Of a stretch of 59,545 nt of DNA, positions 53,195 through 59,545 are shown piece by piece. Within the stretch, counting starts at the first letter, position 1; each line of letters begins with the position of its first letter. Made by a program: the position numbers and the translations under genes. Under the pieces are notes generated by a model, which saw nothing but the letters and a program-made list of their open reading frames with translations, made no database searches and was not told the origin of the DNA. Origin of the DNA: Bradyrhizobium sp. (GTDB taxonomy: Bacteria > Pseudomonadota > Alphaproteobacteria > Rhizobiales > Xanthobacteraceae); assembly GCF_027307225.1 (NCBI RefSeq), contig NZ_DAHUXJ010000082.1, positions 1 through 59,545 on the forward strand, in the 5' to 3' direction.

Positions 53195-54235
53195 CTACGC
53201 GTTGCCGCGATCCTCGCGAAGCAGGTCGAGCTTCTGCTGCACCGGGCGGTCAGAGAACGAGAAGAGCACCGAATCCGCCTCCGCTTCATGGGTGACCCAG
53301 TGCCAGCTCGGCACCACGAACAGGTCGCGGGGTCCCCATTCAAAGGTCTGGTCGCCGATCCGCGTGCGGCCCTTGCCTTCGATCGCGGCGAACACGGTCG
53401 CATCGGTCGAGCGATACCGTGCGGTCTTGAAACCCTTCGGCAGCAGCTGAATAAAGGTGCCGATCGTCGGCATCGCGAAGTCGCCGGTTTCGGGATTGGA
53501 GAATTTCAGCTTCAAGCCGTGACAGGGATCCCACTCGTCGCGCTGCTTGGCGACCTCAAGCGCCTCGCGCGTGTGGGAATAGGGGTAGTTGAAGATCGGC
53601 GACGTCTTTGATTTGCGCTTCTCGTCGATCGGCAGGAGGTTGCGGCCGTAGCGCGCAAAACTGTCGCCGGCAGGACGGGTGATCTTCTGCTGGTCTTCCT
53701 TCAGGCCTTCCGCGAAGGAAGCGTCGAAGAACTTCACCATCGGGATGTCGAGGCCGTCGAGCCAGAACATCGGCTCGGAGGTTTCATTGGAATGGTCGTG
53801 CCAGGTCCAGGCGGGCGTGATGACGAAATCGCCGGGCGACATGGCGGTGCGCTCACCGTCGACCGACGTGAAGGCGCCTTTGCCTTCGAGCACGAAGCGC
53901 AGCGCCGACTGGCTGTGACGGTGCGCCGGCGCAACGTCGCCCGGCACCACCATCTGCACACCGGCAAACAGCGAGGTCGTGATTTTCGACTGGCCGCGCA
54001 ATCCCGGATTTTCCAGCACCAGCACGCGCCGCTCGGCTTCCTTGGCGGTGATCAGCTTGCCGGCCTCGTTCATGTAGGCGCGGATGGCGTCGAATCTCCA
54101 GAGATGCGGCTGGCAGGCGCTCTTCGGCTCCGGCGTGATCAGATCGCCAAGCACGTTCCACAGCGCGGAAAGATTTTCGCCGTCGATCTTCTTGTAGAAT
54201 GCCTCGCGTTCCGGCGTCTTCTGCACCGCTTCCAT
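53195..54235 (-). CDS. Gentisate 1,2-dioxygenase
   Basis: A 346-residue bicupin, the standard length for the enzyme. The first cupin carries the iron ligands in PAHRHSQSALRFVLEGKGAF and the later TWHDHSNETSEPMFWLDGLD; the second cupin near 240-320 is the usual degenerate copy (FEWGPRDLFVVPSWHWVTHE). The enzyme opens the ring of gentisate between C1 and C2 with iron(II) and oxygen, giving maleylpyruvate. It is divergent from the isomerase and MarR genes, with palindromes between. Confidence 0.95.
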   Translation of the reverse strand: MEAVQKTPEREAFYKKIDGENLSALWNVLGDLITPEPKSACQPHLWRFDAIRAYMNEAGKLITAKEAERRVLVLENPGLRGQSKITTSLFAGVQMVVPGDVAPAHRHSQSALRFVLEGKGAFTSVDGERTAMSPGDFVITPAWTWHDHSNETSEPMFWLDGLDIPMVKFFDASFAEGLKEDQQKITRPAGDSFARYGRNLLPIDEKRKSKTSPIFNYPYSHTREALEVAKQRDEWDPCHGLKLKFSNPETGDFAMPTIGTFIQLLPKGFKTARYRSTDATVFAAIEGKGRTRIGDQTFEWGPRDLFVVPSWHWVTHEAEADSVLFSFSDRPVQQKLDLLREDRGNA

Positions 54236-54263
54236 CGCTAGCCTCCCTTATCTCGTTTGCTAA

Positions 54264-54350
54264 TTGACAGTATACTGCCAATGTGGGCTAGTAGTCCAAT
54301 TCTAACATTTGCGGGCACCTTCACAAATGTCAGAACTATAGGACTACTAG
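54264..54350. promoter_or_regulatory. Inverted repeats in the divergent gentisate promoter region
   Basis: CTAGTAGTCC at 54288-54297 pairs perfectly with GGACTACTAG at 54341-54350, and AATTCTAACATTTG with CAAATGTCAGAACT inside it (12 of 14). A CAGTATACTG palindrome lies at about 54267-54276, next to TTGACA. These are suited to a dimeric MarR-type repressor, which is encoded three genes away (inference). Confidence 0.65.
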
Positions 54351-54376
54351 CAAGTATATGTTTGTAGTGGAGTTTT

Positions 54377-54432
54377 GGATTTGACATTCGCTGAATGAAC
54401 TCGCGGCTAGGTGGATGGCGAATGTCAAATCC
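54377..54432. promoter_or_regulatory. Perfect 15-base inverted repeat before the isomerase gene
   Basis: GGATTTGACATTCGC (54377-54391) and GCGAATGTCAAATCC (54418-54432) are perfect complements, with a 26-base spacer, and GTGGAG/CTCCAC outside them extends the dyad. Both arms contain TTGACA in opposite directions, so the repeat also carries two -35 elements. Strong operator candidate. Confidence 0.7.
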
Positions 54433-54495
54433 ACTCCACTGCCGTCAATCACGGCCAGCAGGGGCCGCTCGACAAAATAAAACGGGAGGTTGGCC

Positions 54496-55128
54496 ATGAA
54501 GCTGCACGGCTATTTCCGCAGCAGCGCGTCCTATCGGGTCAGAATTGCGTTGAACCTGAAAGGGTTAAGCGCGGAACACCTGAGCCATCATTTGCGCAAG
54601 GGCGAGCAGCGCGCTCCTGACTACCTCGCGATCAACCCGCAGGGCTTCGTTCCGACGCTGCAAGGCGAGGGCGGCGCCATTCTTACCCAGTCGCTTGCCA
54701 TCGTCGAGTGGCTGAACGAAGCCCACCCAACGCCGCCGCTGTTGCCGACAGATCCGATGAGCCGCGCGCTGGTGCGCGCCTTCGCCCAAGTGGTCGCCTG
54801 CGACATCCATCCAGTGCAGAACCTGAAAGTGCTGGCGCGACTTCGCGAACTCGGTCTGTCCGAAGAGAAGGTGACGGAATGGGCCGCATGGGCCAATCGC
54901 GAAGGCCTTATCGCTTGCGAGAAGCTGATCGCCAACGAAGCCGGGCCATTCTGCTTTGGCGATGCTCCCACCATCGCTGATCTCTGTCTGGTGCCGCAGC
55001 TTGCGAACGCGCGCCGCTTCGGCGTCGATGTCGCGGCGTTCCCCCGCCTGTTGAAAGCGGAAGCGGCGGCGAAAGCCCTCAAGGCGTTCGCTGACGCCGC
55101 GCCGGAGCGGCAGAGCGATGCCGAGTAA
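54496..55128 (+). CDS. Maleylpyruvate (maleylacetoacetate) isomerase, zeta-class GST
   Basis: A 210-residue glutathione-S-transferase of zeta type, started at ATG 54496 six bases after GGGAGG. The N-terminus KLHGYFRSSASYRVRIALNL contains the SSxxxR active-site motif; a later NPQGFVPTLQ and ILTQSLAIVEWL complete the thioredoxin-like domain. In this cluster the expected reaction is glutathione-dependent cis-trans isomerisation of maleylpyruvate to fumarylpyruvate; the alternative substrate maleylacetoacetate is chemically analogous. Overlaps the MarR gene by eleven bases. Confidence 0.92.
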   Translation: MKLHGYFRSSASYRVRIALNLKGLSAEHLSHHLRKGEQRAPDYLAINPQGFVPTLQGEGGAILTQSLAIVEWLNEAHPTPPLLPTDPMSRALVRAFAQVVACDIHPVQNLKVLARLRELGLSEEKVTEWAAWANREGLIACEKLIANEAGPFCFGDAPTIADLCLVPQLANARRFGVDVAAFPRLLKAEAAAKALKAFADAAPERQSDAE

Positions 55129-55627
55129 GCCCGACAACGTCACCATGGACGCGGTCTATACCGCGCCCGGCTATCTGTTCCGCCGCATGCAGCAGATCGC
55201 GGTCGCGATCTTCATCGAGGAATGCAAGGAATTCGACCTGACGCCGGTGCAATACGCCGCGTTGATAGCGATCGGTACCCATCCCGGTATCGACGCCACC
55301 CGGCTCTCCGCGGTGATCGCGTTCGACCGCTCGACGCTTGGCAGCGTCATCGAGCGGCTGGAAACCAAGAGCTATATCGAGCGCAAGCCTGCGGTCGAGG
55401 ACAAGCGGGTCAAGCTTTTGTACCTCACCAAGGCGGGTGCGAACCTGTTGCGCGATATCATGCCGTCGGTCGACCGCGTCCAGGCGCGGATCTTGCAGCC
55501 GCTCAAGTCCGCCGATCGCAAGACGCTGCTTGGGTTGCTCGAACAGCTTGTCGATCTCAACAATGAGGCCTCGCGCGTGCCGCTCCGCGCCGAAGATGCG
55601 CTGGAGCATTTAGGGAAGGCAGGCTGA
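55118..55627 (+). CDS. MarR-family transcriptional regulator
   Basis: A 169-residue regulator with a winged helix at about residues 45-115: DLTPVQYAALIAIGTHPGID, FDRSTLGSVIERLE and the wing ERKPAVEDKRVKLLYLTKAG. MarR proteins repress degradation genes until an aromatic ligand binds. It sits inside the gentisate operon between the isomerase and the hydroxylase and probably controls the divergent promoter with its two inverted repeats. Ligand not deducible but gentisate or hydroxybenzoate is likely. Confidence 0.93.
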   Translation: MPSKPDNVTMDAVYTAPGYLFRRMQQIAVAIFIEECKEFDLTPVQYAALIAIGTHPGIDATRLSAVIAFDRSTLGSVIERLETKSYIERKPAVEDKRVKLLYLTKAGANLLRDIMPSVDRVQARILQPLKSADRKTLLGLLEQLVDLNNEASRVPLRAEDALEHLGKAG

Positions 55628-56820
55628 TGGCGGGCGCTGGCACACAACCGGTTTTGATCGCAGGCGGTGGCATCGGCGGCCTCGCGGTCGCCTTGGGCCT
55701 TGCGCAAAAGGGCATCCGCTCGATCCTGCTCGAGAAAGCGCCCGCTCTGGGCGAGATCGGCGCGGGTATTCAGCTTGGGCCGAATGCCTTTCACGCCTTC
55801 GACTATCTCGGCGTCGGCGAGGCCGCGCGCAACATGGCGGTTTATGTCGATCATCTCCGTCTGATGGACGCGATGACGGCGAAGGAAATCTGCCACGTCG
55901 ATCTCGGCGACACCTTTCGCACGCGCTTCGGTAATCCCTACGCCGTCGTGCATCGCGGCGATCTGCACGGCGTTTTCCTCAAAGCCTGCCGCGATTCCGA
56001 TTTAATCGACCTGCGCGTCAACTGCGAGGTCGTGGGCTACGATCAGGACGCCTCGTCGGTGACGGCAAAGCTTGCCTCGGGCGATCGCGTCACCGGTTCG
56101 CTCCTGATCGGTGCAGATGGATTATGGTCGAACGTCCGCAAGCAGGTCGCGGGCGATGGCAAGCCGCGCGTCTCCGGCCACACGACGTATCGTTCGGTGA
56201 TCCCGACCGAGCAGATGCCGGAAGATCTGCGCTGGAACGCGGCGACGCTGTGGGCCGGACCGAAATGCCATCTCGTCCACTATCCGCTGTCGGGCTGGAA
56301 AGTGTTCAACCTGGTCGTCACCTGCCACAACGACGCGCCGGAGCCGGTCGCCGGCAAGCCCGTGCCGGAACAAGAGGTGATGAGAGGATTTGCGCATATC
56401 AATGAGCGGGCGCTCGAGATCATCCGCCACGGTACCAACTGGAAACTCTGGGTGCTCTGCGACCGCGACCCGACCGAACGCTGGATCGATGGCCGCGTCG
56501 TGCTGCTCGGCGATGCCGCGCATCCGATGCTGCAATATTTCGCGCAAGGCGCCTGCCAGGCGATGGAAGACGCGGTTTGTCTTTCTCATATGCTGGGCAA
56601 TCATCCCGGCGATCGCGCCGGAGCCTTGGAAAAGTATCGCGCGCTGCGTTTTCCGCGCACGGCGCGCGTACAGATGCTTTCGCGTGCGATCGGCGAGCAC
56701 ATCTATCATCCGGACGGCGAGCATGCGCGGCTGCGCAACGCCATCATGAGCGCCAAGTCGCAGGAGGAATGGCATGGCGATCTCGCCTGGCTCTACGGCG
56801 GCACCGGGTTGAAGGCCTAG
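55627..56820 (+). CDS. 3-hydroxybenzoate 6-hydroxylase type FAD monooxygenase
   Basis: A 397-residue flavoprotein monooxygenase. The FAD-binding GxGxxG is in VLIAGGGIGGLAVALGLAQK, the second nucleotide motif is GADGLWSNVRKQ, and GD in VVLLGDAAHPMLQYFAQGAC, typical of the 3-hydroxybenzoate 6-hydroxylase and salicylate hydroxylase group. The gentisate context favours NADH-dependent para-hydroxylation of 3-hydroxybenzoate to gentisate. Start overlaps the MarR stop (TGATG). Confidence 0.87.
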   Translation: MAGAGTQPVLIAGGGIGGLAVALGLAQKGIRSILLEKAPALGEIGAGIQLGPNAFHAFDYLGVGEAARNMAVYVDHLRLMDAMTAKEICHVDLGDTFRTRFGNPYAVVHRGDLHGVFLKACRDSDLIDLRVNCEVVGYDQDASSVTAKLASGDRVTGSLLIGADGLWSNVRKQVAGDGKPRVSGHTTYRSVIPTEQMPEDLRWNAATLWAGPKCHLVHYPLSGWKVFNLVVTCHNDAPEPVAGKPVPEQEVMRGFAHINERALEIIRHGTNWKLWVLCDRDPTERWIDGRVVLLGDAAHPMLQYFAQGACQAMEDAVCLSHMLGNHPGDRAGALEKYRALRFPRTARVQMLSRAIGEHIYHPDGEHARLRNAIMSAKSQEEWHGDLAWLYGGTGLKA

Positions 56821-58020
56821 TTATTTCAAGAAAGGCCAATCGTAGCTCGGCAGTTGCAACTTGTCGGCAATATCTCTTCCGACTGCAAGTTTCGCCAGCC
56901 CTGGAATGGCAAATGCCTTTATCATCTGGTTGCGAAATTGTAAGCCCCATTCGGTTTTCGGTGCGAACACTCCCGCAAACCGTTCGGCGCCGCGTTGCTT
57001 GCCGTCCATGAAAGCGCGCAGCAATGCTTCATATCTGGTGAAGGCTTTCTCGTGCTGTCCGTCGGCGCGCATAAGTTCGCCAGCAAGCACATAGGCTGCA
57101 ATCATGGCGAGCGCCGAGCCTTGTCCGGCGAGCAGCGACACGCAGAACGCGGCATCGCCCGCAAGCACGACGCGGCCTTGCGACCAGCTTTCCATCCTGA
57201 TCTGGCTGACACGGTCGAGATAGAGCTGCTGCGCGCGGTCGAGTTCATCGAGAATGTGCGGGACCTCCCATTCGGCGTCACGATATCTGTTGCGCAAGAG
57301 GGCCTTCTGAAGATCAAGCTGAGACGGGAGCGCGACGCGGTCAGTCGTAAAGACGAACAGGAACAGCGTCCTTTCGTCGCGCTGGGTGAAGCGTCCGAGC
57401 ATCAGGCCGGGCCGTCCATACGTCACGTACACGTCTTCGTCGCGCGGGCGATACCCGCAGACTTCGAAGGCCGCCACGGCGTAGCCGAGCTTCTTCTCGA
57501 ATCGGTCCTCGGGACCGAAGGTAAGCCGTCTAACACCCGAGTGCTGACCGTCAGCGCCTATGACAAGGTCAAACCGGCGTTGGCCGGCCTTTCCGAATCT
57601 AACCTCGACGTGATCGGTCTCCTGCCGAAGGTCTGCAATCTCATCGCCGAAGATCGTTTCGGTTCCGTCCTTGACCGCGTCGTACAACAGTCGCGAAAGG
57701 TCGCTCCTCGCGACGGTTACGTAGCGTCCGCCCGTCAGCTCGAGGAAAGTCTTGGTTCCGAAACCGGTGATGCGTTTGCCGCGATCATCTACGATCCGCA
57801 TCTCGCGAACGCGGTACCCGACGCGATCAATCCGATCGAGCAAACCCATGCGCTCGGCGATATCATAGCCATGGCCCCAGAAATCGATAACATAGCCGCC
57901 GCTGCGCAGCGCCGGCGCGCTCTCGATAAGAGTCGGCGCAAAACCGGCTGCCTTCAACCAATAGGCCAGCGTGGGTCCTGCGATCCCCATACCCGAGATC
58001 AATATGGTCTTGTCATTCAT
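56821..58020 (-). CDS. FAD-dependent monooxygenase
   Basis: A 399-residue protein with the Rossmann start ILISGMGIAGPTLAYWLKAA, an internal GADGQHSGVRRL and the GD motif VVLAGDAAFCVSLLAGQGSA. The GG-x-V-IDFWG segment near residue 42 resembles the TetX/RebC-like branch of the group A monooxygenases. It is on the opposite strand to the hydroxylase and ends directly at its stop. Substrate unknown; it may hydroxylate a further aromatic ring or be unrelated to the gentisate path. Confidence 0.85.
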   Translation of the reverse strand: MNDKTILISGMGIAGPTLAYWLKAAGFAPTLIESAPALRSGGYVIDFWGHGYDIAERMGLLDRIDRVGYRVREMRIVDDRGKRITGFGTKTFLELTGGRYVTVARSDLSRLLYDAVKDGTETIFGDEIADLRQETDHVEVRFGKAGQRRFDLVIGADGQHSGVRRLTFGPEDRFEKKLGYAVAAFEVCGYRPRDEDVYVTYGRPGLMLGRFTQRDERTLFLFVFTTDRVALPSQLDLQKALLRNRYRDAEWEVPHILDELDRAQQLYLDRVSQIRMESWSQGRVVLAGDAAFCVSLLAGQGSALAMIAAYVLAGELMRADGQHEKAFTRYEALLRAFMDGKQRGAERFAGVFAPKTEWGLQFRNQMIKAFAIPGLAKLAVGRDIADKLQLPSYDWPFLK

Positions 58021-58098
58021 GGTGGAGATGCTTTTCGGTAGACTCCCGGACTAATCGATCCAACCGATCCGAGGTTCCTCTAACCGGATCGTACGGCG

Positions 58099-59545
58099 CT
58101 ACATCCGCATCACGGCCTGACGGTCGATCTTGCCGGTGCCGGTCTTCGGCAATTCGCGGGCGAATCTGATCTCGCGTGGATATTTGTAGGGCAACAGCTT
58201 TGCCTTGACGTAATCCTGAAGCGCTTTCGTTGTGCCCGTCTCGTCGTCCGTCGCGCTGTTCATGACGACAACCGCCTTGAGCGTCATGCGGCGGTCCGGC
58301 AGCTCGGCGGCAAAGACAGCGCATTCGCGGACGTCAGGATGTTCGGCGAGACAAAGCTCGACCTCGAGCGGATAAACCCATTGGCCGGAAATCTTGATCA
58401 GATCGTCGGCACGGCCGCGGAAGAAATAAAAGCCGTCAACGTCGCGCACGAACCGGTCGCCGGTATGGATCCAGCCGCCTCCGCGGATGGTCTCGGCCGA
58501 CTTGTCGGGCCTGTTCCAGTAGAGCGGCGTATTGGAATCGCCGCGCACCCACAAAATGCCTTCGACGTTGTCACCGACCTCGTTGTCGTCGCTGTCGCGC
58601 AGCGCGATCTCGTAGCCAGGCACGCGAAGGCCGGCGGCGCCGAGCTTTTTCTTCTCGGCGCGGTTGGACAGATAAATGTGCAGCACTTCGGTCGAGCCAA
58701 GGCCCTCGACGATCTCGAGCCCAGTCAGTTTCTTCCAGCCGTTGAATACTTCTGCGGACAAGACCTCGGCGGCCGACACCGCCATGCGCAGCGATGAGAA
58801 GTCAGCCTTGTCGGCGCCCTCGGCCTTGGTCAGCGAGGTATAGAGCGTCGGCAGACCGAAGAAGACGGTCGGGCGATAGCGCGTGATCGCCTCGAAGATC
58901 GCCTGCGGCTTCGGCTGTCCCGGCAGCAGCAATGTCGCCGCGCCGACCGAGAACGGGAAGGTGACGGAATTGCCAAAGCCGTAGGCAAAAAACATCTTTG
59001 GCACGGAAAAGCAAATATCGTCCGGCGTGAGCTTTAAAAGATTCCGCGCAAAGGCCTGATCGCTGTAGGCCATGTCATGCTGCAGATGGACGATGCCTTT
59101 GGGCCGGCCGGTCGAGCCCGATGAATACATCCAGAACGCCATTTCGTTCCGGTGGGTGTTTGCTTCGGCGAGATCGGCGGAAAAAACTGATAACCAGCCG
59201 CCGGCGATCACCGTCTTTGGCGCAGCGTGGACGCCGGTCGCGCCGTTGACGACGATGAGCGTATTCAGCGCCGTGTCCTTGCAAGCGATTGCGTCGAAAC
59301 GCGCGGAAAATTCCGCATCGGCAACTGCGACCGTGGCGCCGGAATCGACGAGATAGAATTGCAGGAGGTCCGGCGGCGTCAGCGTGTTGATCAGCAGCGG
59401 CACCAGCCCCGCGCGCACCGCGCCGAAGAACGCGGCCGGATAGGCGGGCGTGTCGTCGAGAAAGAGCAGCACGCGATCGCCGCGCAAGAGTCCGAGCGAC
59501 AAAAACCCGTTGCCCCAGCGGCACGCTTCCTTGCAAAGCTGCGCG
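58099..59545 (-). CDS. Benzoate-CoA ligase family protein (5' end outside window)
   Basis: At least 480 codons of an acyl-adenylate-forming enzyme. The AMP motif FWMYSSGSTGRPKGIVHLQH, the aryl-binding MFFAYGFGNSVTFPFSVGAA, the EGLGSTEVLHIYLSNR motif and the final KTGTGKIDR lysine motif are all present, as in benzoate- and 4-hydroxybenzoate-CoA ligases. The frame is open to the right edge, so the start lies beyond 59545. The aromatic acid substrate is unknown; the neighbours suggest a hydroxybenzoate, perhaps via a CoA-thioester route. Confidence 0.9.
   Translation of the reverse strand, partial: AQLCKEACRWGNGFLSLGLLRGDRVLLFLDDTPAYPAAFFGAVRAGLVPLLINTLTPPDLLQFYLVDSGATVAVADAEFSARFDAIACKDTALNTLIVVNGATGVHAAPKTVIAGGWLSVFSADLAEANTHRNEMAFWMYSSGSTGRPKGIVHLQHDMAYSDQAFARNLLKLTPDDICFSVPKMFFAYGFGNSVTFPFSVGAATLLLPGQPKPQAIFEAITRYRPTVFFGLPTLYTSLTKAEGADKADFSSLRMAVSAAEVLSAEVFNGWKKLTGLEIVEGLGSTEVLHIYLSNRAEKKKLGAAGLRVPGYEIALRDSDDNEVGDNVEGILWVRGDSNTPLYWNRPDKSAETIRGGGWIHTGDRFVRDVDGFYFFRGRADDLIKISGQWVYPLEVELCLAEHPDVRECAVFAAELPDRRMTLKAVVVMNSATDDETGTTKALQDYVKAKLLPYKYPREIRFARELPKTGTGKIDRQAVMRM

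Noticed and set aside
57000..58041. Plus-strand frame opposite the FAD monooxygenase
   Set aside because: Shadow of the minus-strand gene; lacks any flavin motif in its own frame.
1..59545. CRISPR arrays, rRNA genes, transposase genes
   Set aside because: No regularly spaced repeats, rRNA-like sequence or transposase motifs were seen on either strand.

Overview
The window looks like high-GC alphaproteobacterial DNA, most probably Bradyrhizobium or a close relative (inference from codon bias, gene content and the aromatic-degradation genes at the right end). No replication genes, conjugation genes or phage structural genes were seen. Most of the window, roughly 2 to 52 kb, reads as accessory DNA: two tyrosine integrases, small excisionase-like and winged-helix genes, several defence or toxin-antitoxin loci, phage-derived small genes and many short unknown genes. 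Its right edge is marked by the 3' half of a tRNA-Arg (anticodon CCU) gene at 51987-52036 with no matching 5' half, the usual scar of site-specific integration into a tRNA gene.

Left part (1-5.7 kb): the tail of a YCII/DGPF-type protein with an ECF42-type sigma factor, a SnoaL-like protein, a TIR-like protein on the minus strand, a MNT nucleotidyltransferase with a degenerate HEPN-like partner, a small zinc-finger protein and a CHAP/NlpC-like cysteine hydrolase. From 5.85 to 8.2 kb a five-gene minus-strand operon (unknown CG-rich protein, small Tat-like protein, zinc ribbon, unknown, metallophosphoesterase) diverges from a complete Wadjet operon, jetA-jetB-jetC-jetD (8.67-15.4 kb), the SMC-like system that removes small circular plasmids. 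A class II Fic protein, a TIR protein overlapping an antiparallel membrane protein gene, and a PIN toxin-antitoxin pair follow.

Middle (20-41 kb): integrase 1 with a divergent five-gene operon of small DNA-binding-like proteins, a methyltransferase, a DEDDh exonuclease, remnants, an excisionase-like gene with integrase 2 and a repeat-rich noncoding stretch after it, a KfrA-like protein, an Xre-type regulator, an HNH protein with a phage-type gene, an FtsH-like AAA plus M41 protease without membrane segments, and a five-gene minus-strand envelope operon (membrane-anchored HExxH metallopeptidase, membrane protein, DUF1906 glycosidase-like protein, exported barrel-like protein, small protein).

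Right accessory part (41-52 kb): a frameshifted Xre antitoxin, a three-gene cassette (TIGR04255 family, HTH protein, unknown protein), a large membrane protein of unknown function, and two divergent lipase-type genes (DUF2235 and patatin) around a small secreted protein. The cassette and the envelope operon are the best candidates for undescribed systems.

Beyond the tRNA scar (52-59.5 kb) lies ordinary chromosome: an alpha/beta hydrolase, a small exported protein, and a gentisate-pathway cluster: gentisate 1,2-dioxygenase, maleylpyruvate isomerase, MarR regulator, 3-hydroxybenzoate 6-hydroxylase type monooxygenase, a second FAD monooxygenase and a benzoate-CoA ligase family protein cut by the window end. 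Two strong inverted repeats lie in the divergent promoter region of this cluster.
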